Assembly (NCBI GenBank): GCA_964620045.1
Contig: CAZUJL010000001.1
Location: 186,001 to 250,000 of the forward strand
Direction: 5' to 3'
Source of the DNA: VFKU01 sp964620045
GTDB taxonomy: Bacteria > Hydrogenedentota > Hydrogenedentia > Hydrogenedentales > GCA-2746185
DNA length: 64,000 nucleotides
The translations under genes and the position numbers were made by a program. Under the pieces are notes generated by a model. It did no database searches. It was not told the origin of the DNA and saw only the letters and a list, made by a program, of their open reading frames with translations. Every line of letters begins with the position of its first letter. Within the stretch, counting starts at the first letter, position 1. This document shows positions 34,479 through 43,778 of the stretch, piece by piece.

Positions 34479-35615
34479 CTAGAGCGAGCGGCCTTCGAGA
34501 TCGAGTTTCAGGCCGAGGAAGGACATGAGGTCCTTGAGCGAAACGATGCCCAACAGTTCGCCGCTCTCGACCACCAGCATGCGCCCACGGCCCGTTTTGT
34601 TCATCAGCGTGAGTGCCTGCATCGCATCCAGGTTTGGCGCGGCGCAGTTGTCGTCGGTGCAGGGCTCGGTGATCTCGCCCACGGACGTTTCGGCCCACGC
34701 CTCTTGCGGTATGGCCTTGACGCCGCGCGTGGTCACCATGCCGAGCAGGCGCCCGCCGACCATCACGGGGTACAGCTTGTGGTGCTGCGTGTACACATAT
34801 TGTTCGACGAAGTCCTTCAGCAGCAGGTTCGGCTGCACGCTGATCACCTCCGTCTTCATGAAACGGCTGATGGGTTCGCCCTCGAGCGCGCGGCGCAGCA
34901 CGAGTTGCCGGTAGCTCATCGCGCTCGCGGACCGCACGAACATGCCGATCATAAAAAACCACACGCCCTGTATCGTGTTGCCGTTGATGAATACAAACAC
35001 ACCCAGAAAAAGCAGGCCCAGGCCCAGCGCCGATCCGATGCCCGCGGACACGCGCGTCGCGAGGCGCAGGTCTTTTCGCCAGTCCCACAAAATCGCGCGA
35101 AGCACGCGGCCGCCGTCCAGCGGAAACGCCGGGATCATGTTGAAGCCCGCGAGCAGAGCGTTCATCCATGCGAGGTAGTTGAACACGGCCAGCAGCGGCG
35201 CCTCGGGCGCGACGGAGTGCAGCGCGCGATCAAGACCCAGCATTGCCACGGCGACGATGCCACTCACGATCGGCCCCGCGATCGCCATATAGAACTCGTC
35301 GCGCGCGCGCTTGGGTTCGTCTTCCATATTCGCGACGCCGCCGAAAATAAACAGCGTGATATCCCGAATGGGAATGCCGTAGTGCCGCGCGACGAGAGCG
35401 TGGCCGAGTTCATGCACGATGATCGACGCGAACAAACCGACGGCGCCTTCGAGCGCCAGGGCCCAATACACATACGGCTTCAGATCAGGCAGCGCGAAGG
35501 GGAAATATCCGGTCGCGAGCGACCAGGTGACGAGCACGGCGAGCAGAATCCAGGTGAAATCGACCTTGATTTCAAACCCGGCCAGACGAAATAGGCTGAC
35601 GCTGCGCGTGAACAT
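34479..35615 (-). CDS. Site-2 protease (M50 family) with two C-terminal CBS domains
   Basis: Intramembrane zinc protease of 378 aa. Membrane helices carry HELGHALVARHYG near residue 70 and NMIPAFPLDGGRV near residue 160, the complete M50 active site. From about residue 245 two CBS domains follow (MKTEVISVQPNLLLKDFV and LDAMQALTLMNKTG), which usually bind adenine nucleotides. This is the Rip3-like branch rather than RseP, as PDZ domains are missing. CBS domains may sense energy state. It sits between the Zur-like gene and GT9 on the same strand. Confidence 0.9.
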   Translation of the reverse strand: MFTRSVSLFRLAGFEIKVDFTWILLAVLVTWSLATGYFPFALPDLKPYVYWALALEGAVGLFASIIVHELGHALVARHYGIPIRDITLFIFGGVANMEDEPKRARDEFYMAIAGPIVSGIVAVAMLGLDRALHSVAPEAPLLAVFNYLAWMNALLAGFNMIPAFPLDGGRVLRAILWDWRKDLRLATRVSAGIGSALGLGLLFLGVFVFINGNTIQGVWFFMIGMFVRSASAMSYRQLVLRRALEGEPISRFMKTEVISVQPNLLLKDFVEQYVYTQHHKLYPVMVGGRLLGMVTTRGVKAIPQEAWAETSVGEITEPCTDDNCAAPNLDAMQALTLMNKTGRGRMLVVESGELLGIVSLKDLMSFLGLKLDLEGRSL

Positions 35616-35642
35616 GATGAGATTGTCCTGAACGTGCAGGCC

Positions 35643-36035
35643 TTATGCGTTGCACTCGTTGCACAGGCCGTAGATGAATACTTCGTGCGTCTCCATGCGG
35701 AAGCCGTCGGGCACCATGGTCTCCAGCCCCTTCGGGCAGCCTTCGACCTCGAAGGTGCGCCCGCAGCGGCTGCAACTGAAGTGGTGATGGTGGCCTTTGC
35801 CCGCACATTCATAACGCTGCGGCTCGCCCGGCATTTCCACCGGCACCAGCCAGCCCTCGTCCGTCAGCGCGCGCACGGTGCGGTAGACCGTCGCCAGGCC
35901 CATCCGCGGCACATCTTCCCGCGCCGCCGTCAGCAGTTCGGCCGGGCTCATCGGCCGGCCGGACTGCGCCAGCGCGCGGCGAATCGCCCGGCGCTGGGGG
36001 GTGTCGCGTTCCATGGTGTGCTGTTTTTGACTCAT
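35643..36035 (-). CDS. zur: Fur-family regulator, probably zinc-responsive (Zur)
   Basis: A 130-aa metal-dependent DNA-binding repressor. Residues about 10-80 form the winged helix (LATVYRTVRALTDEGWLVPVE). The dimer domain has HHHHFSCSRCGR and a C-terminal CNEC, giving two CxxC pairs for structural zinc. Identity as Zur rather than Fur is inferred from the divergent znuA-znuC-znuB operon 130 bp away, with an operator-like site over its promoter. The protease gene follows on the same strand by 27 nt. Confidence 0.85.
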   Translation of the reverse strand: MSQKQHTMERDTPQRRAIRRALAQSGRPMSPAELLTAAREDVPRMGLATVYRTVRALTDEGWLVPVEMPGEPQRYECAGKGHHHHFSCSRCGRTFEVEGCPKGLETMVPDGFRMETHEVFIYGLCNECNA

Positions 36036-36098
36036 CGCCTCAAAGGATACACCAAAAGAACGGCCACAATCGCCACTAAAGTCCCCATTTTTCAGAGC

Positions 36099-36127
36099 TT
36101 TTCAAATACTTGAGAATACGTTATCAT
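36099..36127 (+). promoter_or_regulatory. znuA promoter overlapped by Zur-box-like dyad
   Basis: TTTTCA (36099-36104), a 17-nt spacer, TATCAT (36122-36127). TGAGAATACGTTATCA (36111-36126) covers the spacer and -10 and resembles the TGATAAT-type dyads of Fur/Zur proteins (TGAnAA kept on both arms). Binding would block RNA polymerase. Confidence 0.6.
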
Positions 36128-36167
36128 TAAGAAACAGGGTCTTTCGTCAATTATCGCAGGGTCTCCC

Positions 36168-37079
36168 TTGTTCCGTTCTCGTCCAGTTTTCCGATATGCC
36201 GCGCTCGGCCTTTTGCTGCTCGCGCTGCCGCAGTGCCGACCCGCGCCGGAGTCGCGCGCGGATGGCGCGCCGTTATTTTGCGTCACGATCGCTCCGCTCG
36301 GAGCGTACCTGTCCCCTATCGTCGCCGGGCGCGCGGAGGTACACGTGTTGCTGCCGCCGGGCGCATCGCCCCATACTTACGAACTCACGCCGGCGGATGC
36401 GCGTGCCGCGTCCGGCGCGCGCGCGGTCGTATATATCGATGATTCGCTCGACGCCTGGGCCGCGCGACTCGACGCGCCGGTACATCTGCGTTTTGCAGAA
36501 TTCCTGCCGGCCGATCAACTCCGCCATTTTGAAGAAGGTGCTTCACACGGCGATCATGAGCACGCGCACGGTTCACTGGATCCACACGTTTGGATGGATC
36601 CGAAGGTGATGCGCGAAGGATTACAACGCACGGTGCATGCGCTCTGCGAACTCGATCCGGATGGCACGGCTACCTATCGCAGCAACGCGGATGCGTTCTC
36701 GGTGGAACTCGCAAAGCTCGATGAAGAGATCGCCGCAATGCTCGCGCCGCTCAAAGAGCGCAGCATCATTCAGTTCCACCCGGCGCTCTATTATTTTGGC
36801 GAGCGATACGGCATACACACCGCCGGTGTGATCGAGAATATCGCGGGACAGGAACCGTCGCCGAAACAGATCAAGCAACTCGCGGATCTGATGGCGGCCG
36901 AACACGTGAGCGTGATCGTGACGGAGCCGCAACTGCCCGACGCGCCCGTGCGTGCGCTGGCCGAGACCACGGGCGCGCAGATCGCGCGCATGGATCCCCT
37001 CGGCGGCGTGCCGGGGCGCATGACTTATGCGGAAATCCTGCGCTACAATGCAAACGCCCTGCTGGACGCCTTCAAATGA
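36168..37079 (+). CDS. znuA: Zinc ABC transporter substrate-binding lipoprotein
   Basis: Periplasmic binding protein of 303 aa delivering zinc to the ABC importer. TTG start; the signal ends in LALPQC, a lipobox-like site. Cluster 9 metal ligands are suggested by SPHTYELTP, the DPHVWMDP motif, FHPALYYF and a C-terminal VTEPQLPD. A His-rich loop (HGDHEHAHGSLDPHVW) near residue 125 is typical of zinc rather than manganese binders. Its stop overlaps the next gene by 4 nt. Confidence 0.85.
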   Translation: MFRSRPVFRYAALGLLLLALPQCRPAPESRADGAPLFCVTIAPLGAYLSPIVAGRAEVHVLLPPGASPHTYELTPADARAASGARAVVYIDDSLDAWAARLDAPVHLRFAEFLPADQLRHFEEGASHGDHEHAHGSLDPHVWMDPKVMREGLQRTVHALCELDPDGTATYRSNADAFSVELAKLDEEIAAMLAPLKERSIIQFHPALYYFGERYGIHTAGVIENIAGQEPSPKQIKQLADLMAAEHVSVIVTEPQLPDAPVRALAETTGAQIARMDPLGGVPGRMTYAEILRYNANALLDAFK

Positions 37080-37828
37080 GCACTCCCGCGATCCTCGCTC
37101 ACGGCCTGTCGGTAAAATTCGGAGACTTCCTCGCGCTCACGCCGATTGATGTCGTGATCGAGCCCGGCAGCTACGTCGCTGTCATCGGGCCGAACGGTTC
37201 CGGCAAGAGCACGCTGTTGAATGCCTTTCTCGGCGTGCAGAAACTTTCCGGCGGGCACGTGAAACTCTTTGGCCACGCGCCGGAGGACGCGCCCGCCAGC
37301 GCAATCGGCTACTTGCCGCAACTTAAAACGCTCGACCGGACTTTTCCGGCGGTCGCGCTCGAACTCGTCGTCTCCGGTATTCGGCAGTCGTGGCCGTGGC
37401 GCGTGCGCGCGGCGGAACGGCAACAGGCGCTTGACGCGCTGGCGCGCACGGGTGTGGCGGACATCGCCGATCGCGCAATCGCTGCGCTGTCGGGGGGGCA
37501 ACTGCAACGCGTGTATCTCGCGCGCAGCCTCGTGCATCGGCCGAAGCTGTTGCTGCTCGACGAACCGGGCGCGGGCATGGACGTCGCCGGCGAAGCGGGC
37601 ATGTATCACTTGCTCGAAGACTACCAACGCGAAACCGGCGCGACAGTCGTCATGGTCACACACGACTGGGAAGGCGCACGCGCGCACGCTACGCATGCGC
37701 TGCTCGTGAATCGCGGCCTCGTGGCCTACGGCCCGGCCGAAACCACCGCGCAGCCGCAGGCGCTGCTTGAACTTTTCGGCCACGCGGGCCACATCGGCGC
37801 GACGCACAAGGGCGCGAAGCATGCTTGA
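37076..37828 (+). CDS. znuC: Zinc ABC transporter ATP-binding protein
   Basis: Energises zinc uptake at the inner-membrane face. A 250-aa nucleotide-binding domain with Walker A GPNGSGKST, Q-loop near GYLPQLKT, signature LSGGQLQRVYLARSL, Walker B LLLLDEP and switch His in VTHDWE. ATGA overlap with znuA and 8-nt overlap with znuB show strict co-translation. Confidence 0.92.
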   Translation: MSTPAILAHGLSVKFGDFLALTPIDVVIEPGSYVAVIGPNGSGKSTLLNAFLGVQKLSGGHVKLFGHAPEDAPASAIGYLPQLKTLDRTFPAVALELVVSGIRQSWPWRVRAAERQQALDALARTGVADIADRAIAALSGGQLQRVYLARSLVHRPKLLLLDEPGAGMDVAGEAGMYHLLEDYQRETGATVVMVTHDWEGARAHATHALLVNRGLVAYGPAETTAQPQALLELFGHAGHIGATHKGAKHA

Positions 37829-38618
37829 GCCGCTGACGCTTCCCTTCATGCAGCGCGCGCTCATCGGCGGGCTTATGGTCAGCCTGCTCGCGGGCTATTT
37901 CGGGCCGTTCATCGTGCAGCGCCGCCTCGCGTTCCTCGGCAGCGGCCTCGCGCATGCGGCCTTCGGCGGGGTCGCGCTCGGCATCCTGCTGAACACACAA
38001 CCGCTCTGGGCCGCGCTGCCCTTCACCATCATCGTCGCGCTCGGCATCGTGTGGCTGCGCGATCGCGCGGGCCTCGCATCCGACACGACCATCGGCGTCT
38101 TCTTCTCGATCTCGATGGCGCTCGGCATCGTGTTCCTGTCGCTGAAGGACTCGTACTCCGCCGACGCCTTCACCTATCTCTTCGGCTCGCTGCTCGCGAT
38201 CCGCAACAGCGACCTGTGGACCGCGGGCGTGATCCTCGCGCTGTCCGCCGCCACGATCCCGCTCTGGGGACGCTGGGCCTACGCCACCTTCGATCCCGCG
38301 CTCGCCCATGCCGATCGCCTGCCCGTGCGGCGCGACGACTATCTGCTCGCCGTCGCGATCGCGGTCGTAACCGTGGTGGCGATCAAATTGGTGGGCATCG
38401 TGCTGATCGCGGCCTTCCTCGTGATGCCGGCCGCCGCCGCGCGCATCTTCGCGCGCACCTTTGCGCAAATGGGCGTGTTGTCGCTGATCATCTCGGCCGC
38501 CACGCTCGTAATCGGCCTCTTCGCGTCGTACTACGCTGATCTGCCCAGCGGCCCCGCGATCATTCTCACGCAGGCGGTGCTGCTCGGCATCGGCCTAATC
38601 TTCAGACGGCGCCGCTAA
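37821..38618 (+). CDS. znuB: Zinc ABC transporter permease
   Basis: ABC-3 family inner-membrane channel of 265 aa with about eight helices. Family motifs are FLGSGLAHAAFGGVALG near residue 43 and a late VGIVLIAAFLVMPAAAARI. It pairs with ZnuC and ZnuA. The ATG at 37821 lies inside the end of znuC; the longer frame upstream is a shadow of znuC. Confidence 0.9.
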   Translation: MLEPLTLPFMQRALIGGLMVSLLAGYFGPFIVQRRLAFLGSGLAHAAFGGVALGILLNTQPLWAALPFTIIVALGIVWLRDRAGLASDTTIGVFFSISMALGIVFLSLKDSYSADAFTYLFGSLLAIRNSDLWTAGVILALSAATIPLWGRWAYATFDPALAHADRLPVRRDDYLLAVAIAVVTVVAIKLVGIVLIAAFLVMPAAAARIFARTFAQMGVLSLIISAATLVIGLFASYYADLPSGPAIILTQAVLLGIGLIFRRRR

Positions 38619-38639
38619 TACAAACCAATAACGGAAAAA

Positions 38640-38720
38640 TGTCATCCCCGCGAAAGCGGGGACCTCTTGCACACCGCCGATCACGGTTAATGAGAGGTCC
38701 CCGCTTTCGCGGGGATGACA
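38640..38720. repeat. 28-bp perfect inverted repeat, family B palindrome
   Basis: Arms 38640-38667 and 38693-38720 are exact complements around a 25-nt centre. Each arm itself folds (CCCCGC-GAAA-GCGGGG). A 29-nt unit of the right arm recurs at 57831-57859 with 3 mismatches. It lies between convergent znuB and the M28 gene and could also terminate both. Confidence 0.8.
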
Positions 38721-38739
38721 AAAGTAGCGTGTGTTTTGG

Positions 38740-40992
38740 TTACTTCACAATCGCCGTAGCGGCATCCACCTTGTCGGCAAACCGCCCCAACGCCGCCGCG
38801 GCCAGATCGATCTGCTGCTGGGCCTCGGCCCAGTGCCGCTCTTCGATGCCTTCGCGCACGCCGGGCAGCGTTTTCACGCCGTAGCCCGTGTAGTAGCCGG
38901 GCGCGTACACGAGGTGCTTGTACCACGGGCGACGCGGCAGGCCATCTTTCTGCGCGAGCAGTTCACGCTCCGCGCCCATCAAGATTTCGCCCAGTTTCTC
39001 GTTCTGGTCGGCCGTCAGCGCGCGTTCGCCCGCGAGCACCGGCTTCACAGACTCGGCGTAGTTCGCCGACGAGGCGTCCAGCCGCTCGCGCGCATTCAGC
39101 AGCGGCGCGAAGTTCAGATACGGCACCGCGTCCTTCGCCTTCGGCGCCACGACCGGATCCGCCGGATCGACAAGCTGCGCGAAACGACCTTCCGCGAGAT
39201 ACTGATTGAACTCTTCCGTTTCTGTGCGTGTTTTGTCGGCGAGCGAAACGACTTCGTCCACATACTTCGAAAAAGTCTTCGCAGCCGCGTTGAAATCCAG
39301 CGGAACGACATCCGCATCGAGCACGCGCATCGTGAGGCGACCGGTCACATTCGCCAGCGCGACGGCATATGAAAAATCCGGATCGACAAATTTCGAATAA
39401 TGATCGAAGGTATCGAAGCAGGTGTGGTACTCCCCGCCGCGACCCTGACCCACAAAACGGATGTCGCAGGACGCAATGCCCAAGTGCTGCAGGAAGGGCG
39501 TGTAGTCCGAGCCGGAACCCAGCGCGCCCATTTTCAGATCGGCGCGCTCTTTCGCCAGCTTCTTCTCCTCCGGCTCGCCGCGCAACAGCAGCGCGCTGCG
39601 CAACCGCTCGGCCACGCTCACGCCCGTCATCGGATCTTTCACGGCATTCGCCACCTGCGCCGCCGAGGTTTCCAGCGTGTGCGAACCCGCGATGGACAAA
39701 TATCCGCGCGTGTTGCCGTCGGTATTGATGTACGCCACGGCATGCTCGCGCAGTTCCTTCGCGTGATACTCCGCCCACTCCGTCGAGCCAAGCAGGCCCG
39801 GTTCTTCGCCGTCCCACGCGCAGAAAATCATCGTGCGCTTCGGCTTCCATCCCGCCTTCGCCAGCTCGCCGAACACACGCGCCTGCTCCATCATCGGCAC
39901 GAGCCCACTCATCGGATCGCGCGCGCCAATCACCCACGCATCGTGGTGGTTGCCGCGAATCACCCACTCGTCCGGCCGCTCGCTGCCGCGCATCTTCGCG
40001 ATCACGTTGTAGACCGGCACCGTGTTCCAGTCGAACGCGACCTTCAGCCGCACGACGGTGCCGCCGCCCCCGCCGATGCGGTACGTGACCGGCAACGCGC
40101 CGCGCCACTCCGCCGGCGCGACCGGGCCGTCGAGCGTACGCATCAGCGGCTCGGCATCGATGCTCGAAATCGGCAGCACGGGAATCGTCATCAGCGTTTC
40201 GGCGTTTTTCCGGCTGAGTCGCCGCGCGTTTTTCGTCGCGCCGCGATCGGGCGTCAGTGGATCGCCCGTGCGCGACGGCAGATCCATGACGGACCCGCGC
40301 TGCACGGCGGAATCGTGCTTAAACGCGCCGGCGGGGTACGCGTCGCCCTGCGCGTAGCCATCCTCCAGCGGGTCGTTGAAAATGATGCAGCCGATCGCGC
40401 CGTGCTCCGCGGCCACCTTCGGCTTGATGCCGCGCCACGAGCCGCCGTAGCGCGTGATCACGATCTTCCCCTTCACATCGATCCCGCGCCGCTCGAGTTC
40501 TTCATAATCCTTCGGCAGGCCCTGATTCACATACACCAGCGGGCCGGTCACTTCGCCGTCGGCGGAGTACGCGTTGAACGGCGGCAGCGCCTCCGCGCGC
40601 AAGGCGGCCGCGGCGGAATCCGCGCCGACGATTACCTCTGTGAGCGAAGCCTCAAACGGCAGCGGCCGAAGCTGGCGCAGTTCGCGTGTCTTGGGCGTGG
40701 GGAACAGCACATAAAACGTCTCAATCTCGGTTTCGTATCCCCAGGACTCGAACAGCTCCGCGATGTACTCCGCGTTCGCCTTCGCCTGCTGCGAACCGAG
40801 GTGATGCGGGCGCACGGTCATGTGCTGCATCCACGTGCGCGTGTTCTCCGCGCTCAACTGTGACTCGAAGGCTTTCTCGCGCTCAAGTTGCTCCGTCGCG
40901 CGCGCCGGCGTGAAGCCGTAAACGGAATCAGCGGTATCCGCGCGAAACGCAACCAAGACAACTGCAATGCAACAAAGTTTCGCGAAGTTCAT
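38740..40992 (-). CDS. Exported M28 peptidase, glutamate carboxypeptidase II-like
   Basis: A 750-aa periplasmic zinc carboxypeptidase. Signal peptide (residues 1-21), then a PA-like insert (KGKIVITRYGGSWRGIK, GAIGCIIFNDP), then the M28 core with zinc ligands in order: GNHHDAW, the catalytic/zinc Glu pair in WDGEEPGLLGSTEW, NTDGN, and the last His in GGEYHTCFDTFDHY. A C-terminal helical dimer-like domain follows. This layout matches GCPII/PSMA and transferrin-receptor relatives, with all metal ligands retained, so it is likely active on acidic C-terminal residues. A 9-nt tandem repeat lies upstream of its ATG. Confidence 0.9.
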   Translation of the reverse strand: MNFAKLCCIAVVLVAFRADTADSVYGFTPARATEQLEREKAFESQLSAENTRTWMQHMTVRPHHLGSQQAKANAEYIAELFESWGYETEIETFYVLFPTPKTRELRQLRPLPFEASLTEVIVGADSAAAALRAEALPPFNAYSADGEVTGPLVYVNQGLPKDYEELERRGIDVKGKIVITRYGGSWRGIKPKVAAEHGAIGCIIFNDPLEDGYAQGDAYPAGAFKHDSAVQRGSVMDLPSRTGDPLTPDRGATKNARRLSRKNAETLMTIPVLPISSIDAEPLMRTLDGPVAPAEWRGALPVTYRIGGGGGTVVRLKVAFDWNTVPVYNVIAKMRGSERPDEWVIRGNHHDAWVIGARDPMSGLVPMMEQARVFGELAKAGWKPKRTMIFCAWDGEEPGLLGSTEWAEYHAKELREHAVAYINTDGNTRGYLSIAGSHTLETSAAQVANAVKDPMTGVSVAERLRSALLLRGEPEEKKLAKERADLKMGALGSGSDYTPFLQHLGIASCDIRFVGQGRGGEYHTCFDTFDHYSKFVDPDFSYAVALANVTGRLTMRVLDADVVPLDFNAAAKTFSKYVDEVVSLADKTRTETEEFNQYLAEGRFAQLVDPADPVVAPKAKDAVPYLNFAPLLNARERLDASSANYAESVKPVLAGERALTADQNEKLGEILMGAERELLAQKDGLPRRPWYKHLVYAPGYYTGYGVKTLPGVREGIEERHWAEAQQQIDLAAAALGRFADKVDAATAIVK

Positions 40993-41024
40993 GGCAACTC
41001 CTTGTCTACATGACGATCTGGTTC

Positions 41025-41060
41025 GTCCACGCTGTCCACCAAGTCCACTTCGTCCACAAA
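41025..41060. repeat. Four tandem 9-nt units GTCCACNNN
   Basis: GTCCAC recurs at 41025, 41034, 41043 and 41052 with exact 9-nt spacing and variable last three bases. It lies in the gap between the DUF3604 stop and the M28 start. Confidence 0.75.
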
Positions 41061-41062
41061 CG

Positions 41063-43651
41063 TCACCGCACCGGCACGCCGCCGACCCACCACGGGCTGC
41101 TCCATGCCTGCCGCCCGTCGAGCTGCGTCACGCGCACATAGTAATAGTCGCCGTCGGCCACCGGGCCGGGATCGCTGTAGGCGATCGGCTGGTCGTACGG
41201 CGCATCGCGCTGAATCCACCGCAACGCGACCTTGTCCGTGTAACGGCCCGTGGGCACGTCCTGGCTCGTCTCGCCGCCCTTCAGATCCACGAACGAGAAC
41301 GTAAGGTCCACCGGCGGATACGCGCGGCTCGGTTCGTAGAACCGCGGGAAGGTCACGCCTTCCTCGGCGGTCGGCTCCGTGTGGAACGTGAGCTTGGTCT
41401 GTTCCGTCACGCCGGACAACTTGATGAACAAGCGGTCCTCGGCCCCGCGCGTGATCATGCGGAAGTGGATCGTGTTCGCATCGGCATTGTCGATCGTGGC
41501 CGACTCGGCCTCAAAATTGATCAGCGCGCTCGCATCGTACGTCTCGATTTTCGCGCCTTCGATCTTCGCCGTTCCGAGCCAAATGCGGTGGCCACGCGGC
41601 GTGTCACGAATGAGGTCGTCCGACTGCGAGCTGACGCTCAACTCCAGCCAGCCGTCCGTCGACAATACGCGCTGCAGGAAATGCGTCGTGGAAACGACCG
41701 TGCCGTTTTTGATCACGTCCACACAATCGATCGGCGCGGTGCCCATCACGCGGCCCTCGATTTTGCGTGGCTCGGCATAGGCCAGGCGCTCGCCCATCGG
41801 TTTCCCGTTCAGTTTCACATCGAGAATCGTCCGCTGGCCCGTCGTCGCGTAGGTGTGCCGCGCCTGCATCGCGCTGAAGATCGCATCGCCGGATTTCTCG
41901 GCCGCGAGCACGCCCGCGAGCCCGTTGAAGTGTTGCAGCGGTCCCTGGCGAAAGCCGCCGCTGTAGCCCGGGCGCCCGGCATGATCGTCGCTCGCGCCGA
42001 CGAACCCGATCATATGCCCGTTCCGCAGGTAGTAGTTGCCGAACCACTCGAAGGTGCCGTGCATCGACACCATCTCGACCAGCGGCTCCATGCGCGGGTG
42101 CGCCATGCGCCAGTCGCCCGGAATGTGCGCATGCGGGATGATCATCACGTCCTTCGGGTCGTACATCTTGTCGAGACCCTTGAACAAATCGAGCAATCCG
42201 TCCGTGTCCTGAATCGGCACGCGCTGGCGGCCGTCCGGCGTGCGGAAGTAAATGTTGTGATGCCCGCCGGCTTCGACAATCGCCGACCATTCGTACGCCA
42301 GGTACGTCACGAAGTTCGGCGGGTCGTTGTACTCGTGCACCGCCGCCTGCATCGCCTTCCACTCGCCGTCGTCCATCCAGATGTCGTGCTCGGACAGCGC
42401 GACGAAATCGAGCCGCGCATCTTCGCGCGCGTACTTGTAAAAATTCGGAATGCTACCCTGTCCCTCGGCCATGTTCGTGTGCGCGTGGGTGTCGCCCCAG
42501 TAAATCCGCGGCACGGCGGCGTTGGTCACCCACACCGGATTGCTCGCCGTGCTCAGTGAGCCATCCGCAGTCGTCACTTCGAAGCGGTACACGCCTTCGT
42601 CCGCAAAACTCAGCCCCTTCGCCACGCTCAGCCCATCGCGGCTCGATGTCGTTTCAGCGACCTGTATGCCGTCTATGCGCACGCTATACGCGGGCACGCG
42701 GCCGGAAGCGCGGTTGTAATAAAGGTCCTCGGTGCGAATTGCGAGGTCGAAGGTCTCGCCCGGCTTCACCACGCTCGGCGCGAGCGCTTTCACGCGCGCG
42801 GGTGCGCCGCCTTCAATCGTGAATGTCGGCCAACGCGGCGACATGAAGTTCCCCTTGCCTTCCAAATCGACGTACAGCGGGAACATCGCGCCGTCGACTT
42901 GGGTCGTCTGCAACTCAAGCCCCGGCGATCCTCCCGAACGATCGCCGTAGACGATCGTGACCGTGTCGCCTTTGTTCAGCGTCGTGCCTTTGAGTGTGTA
43001 GGACGGCAGGCCCACGGCGCCGAAAATGTTTCCGTGCATGCCGAGGATCTGCTGCGTTGTTTCTTCCCACTGCGCGGCGGGATTCGAGCAGCGGAGCGAA
43101 ATGAAATTTTTCGCCGCGTGGTCTTCGCGTTGATATGGATCAAGCCGCGCAACCAGTTCCCACGCGACCATCACGCCGCCGCCGGGCTGCATTGGCATCT
43201 CGCCCACGGTGTAGGATTGCTCAAAGGTCACCGGCGTGCGCACGGCCCACGGACCCTTGGTATTCGCGGTGACCGCGCCGAGCGCGCCGGGCTGTTCTTC
43301 CTTGATCTGCAGCTCGCGCACGAGTCCGTTGATCGGCGGCAGGATCACCATCGCGTATTGGCGGCGGATGTTGATCTGCCGACCCTGCGACACGATGCGC
43401 GGCAACTCCACCGGCAGGTTCACGCCCTGCGCCGACAGCGCATTCGCCCAGGGCCACAGCACGTCGAGCCGCGCATCGAGGTTGTTCAGCGTCGTCTGCG
43501 AACCCGTGGCCACGTCGGCCTTGAGCGCCTCGACCGCCTGGCGCAGCTCGGGCGAGAGGTAGTCCTTGCCGGGCCCATACAGCGGCTCCGCATACCCCGC
43601 CGTTGCCGCCAAAACCCCCATGACGATTGCCGCACAGACCATTCCACGCAT
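41063..43651 (-). CDS. Exported DUF3604 protein with PHP-like domain
   Basis: An 862-aa secreted protein. Signal MRGMVCAAIVMGVLAATAGYA; residues about 30-330 form beta-rich domains. The DUF3604 region begins YWGDTHAHTNMAEGQG and continues with VALSEHDIWMDD, GGHHNIYF, IIPHAHIPGDWR and VGASDDHAGRPG. These His/Asp clusters are those of PHP-type metallohydrolases, so a hydrolase is likely. The C-terminal part is again beta-rich, ending YYYVRVTQLDGRQAWSSP. GGGAG lies 9 nt before the chosen ATG. Substrate unknown; it precedes the M28 gene on the same strand and may be co-expressed. Confidence 0.85.
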   Translation of the reverse strand: MRGMVCAAIVMGVLAATAGYAEPLYGPGKDYLSPELRQAVEALKADVATGSQTTLNNLDARLDVLWPWANALSAQGVNLPVELPRIVSQGRQINIRRQYAMVILPPINGLVRELQIKEEQPGALGAVTANTKGPWAVRTPVTFEQSYTVGEMPMQPGGGVMVAWELVARLDPYQREDHAAKNFISLRCSNPAAQWEETTQQILGMHGNIFGAVGLPSYTLKGTTLNKGDTVTIVYGDRSGGSPGLELQTTQVDGAMFPLYVDLEGKGNFMSPRWPTFTIEGGAPARVKALAPSVVKPGETFDLAIRTEDLYYNRASGRVPAYSVRIDGIQVAETTSSRDGLSVAKGLSFADEGVYRFEVTTADGSLSTASNPVWVTNAAVPRIYWGDTHAHTNMAEGQGSIPNFYKYAREDARLDFVALSEHDIWMDDGEWKAMQAAVHEYNDPPNFVTYLAYEWSAIVEAGGHHNIYFRTPDGRQRVPIQDTDGLLDLFKGLDKMYDPKDVMIIPHAHIPGDWRMAHPRMEPLVEMVSMHGTFEWFGNYYLRNGHMIGFVGASDDHAGRPGYSGGFRQGPLQHFNGLAGVLAAEKSGDAIFSAMQARHTYATTGQRTILDVKLNGKPMGERLAYAEPRKIEGRVMGTAPIDCVDVIKNGTVVSTTHFLQRVLSTDGWLELSVSSQSDDLIRDTPRGHRIWLGTAKIEGAKIETYDASALINFEAESATIDNADANTIHFRMITRGAEDRLFIKLSGVTEQTKLTFHTEPTAEEGVTFPRFYEPSRAYPPVDLTFSFVDLKGGETSQDVPTGRYTDKVALRWIQRDAPYDQPIAYSDPGPVADGDYYYVRVTQLDGRQAWSSPWWVGGVPVR

Positions 43652-43778
43652 CGTTGTCCGCTCCCCATGCCCGCCGCGACCATAGTACGCCGAGCCGCGG
43701 CCGCTCAAGCGCCGCCCCGCGCGCAATGCCGGCGGATACAGGGCTTTACAGGATTCTCTTGGGTTAATCAGATTTTTA

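Noticed and set aside
36168..38618. First ABC cluster as manganese importer
   Set aside because: The His-rich loop of the binding protein and the adjacent Zur-like gene with a distinct operator favour zinc.
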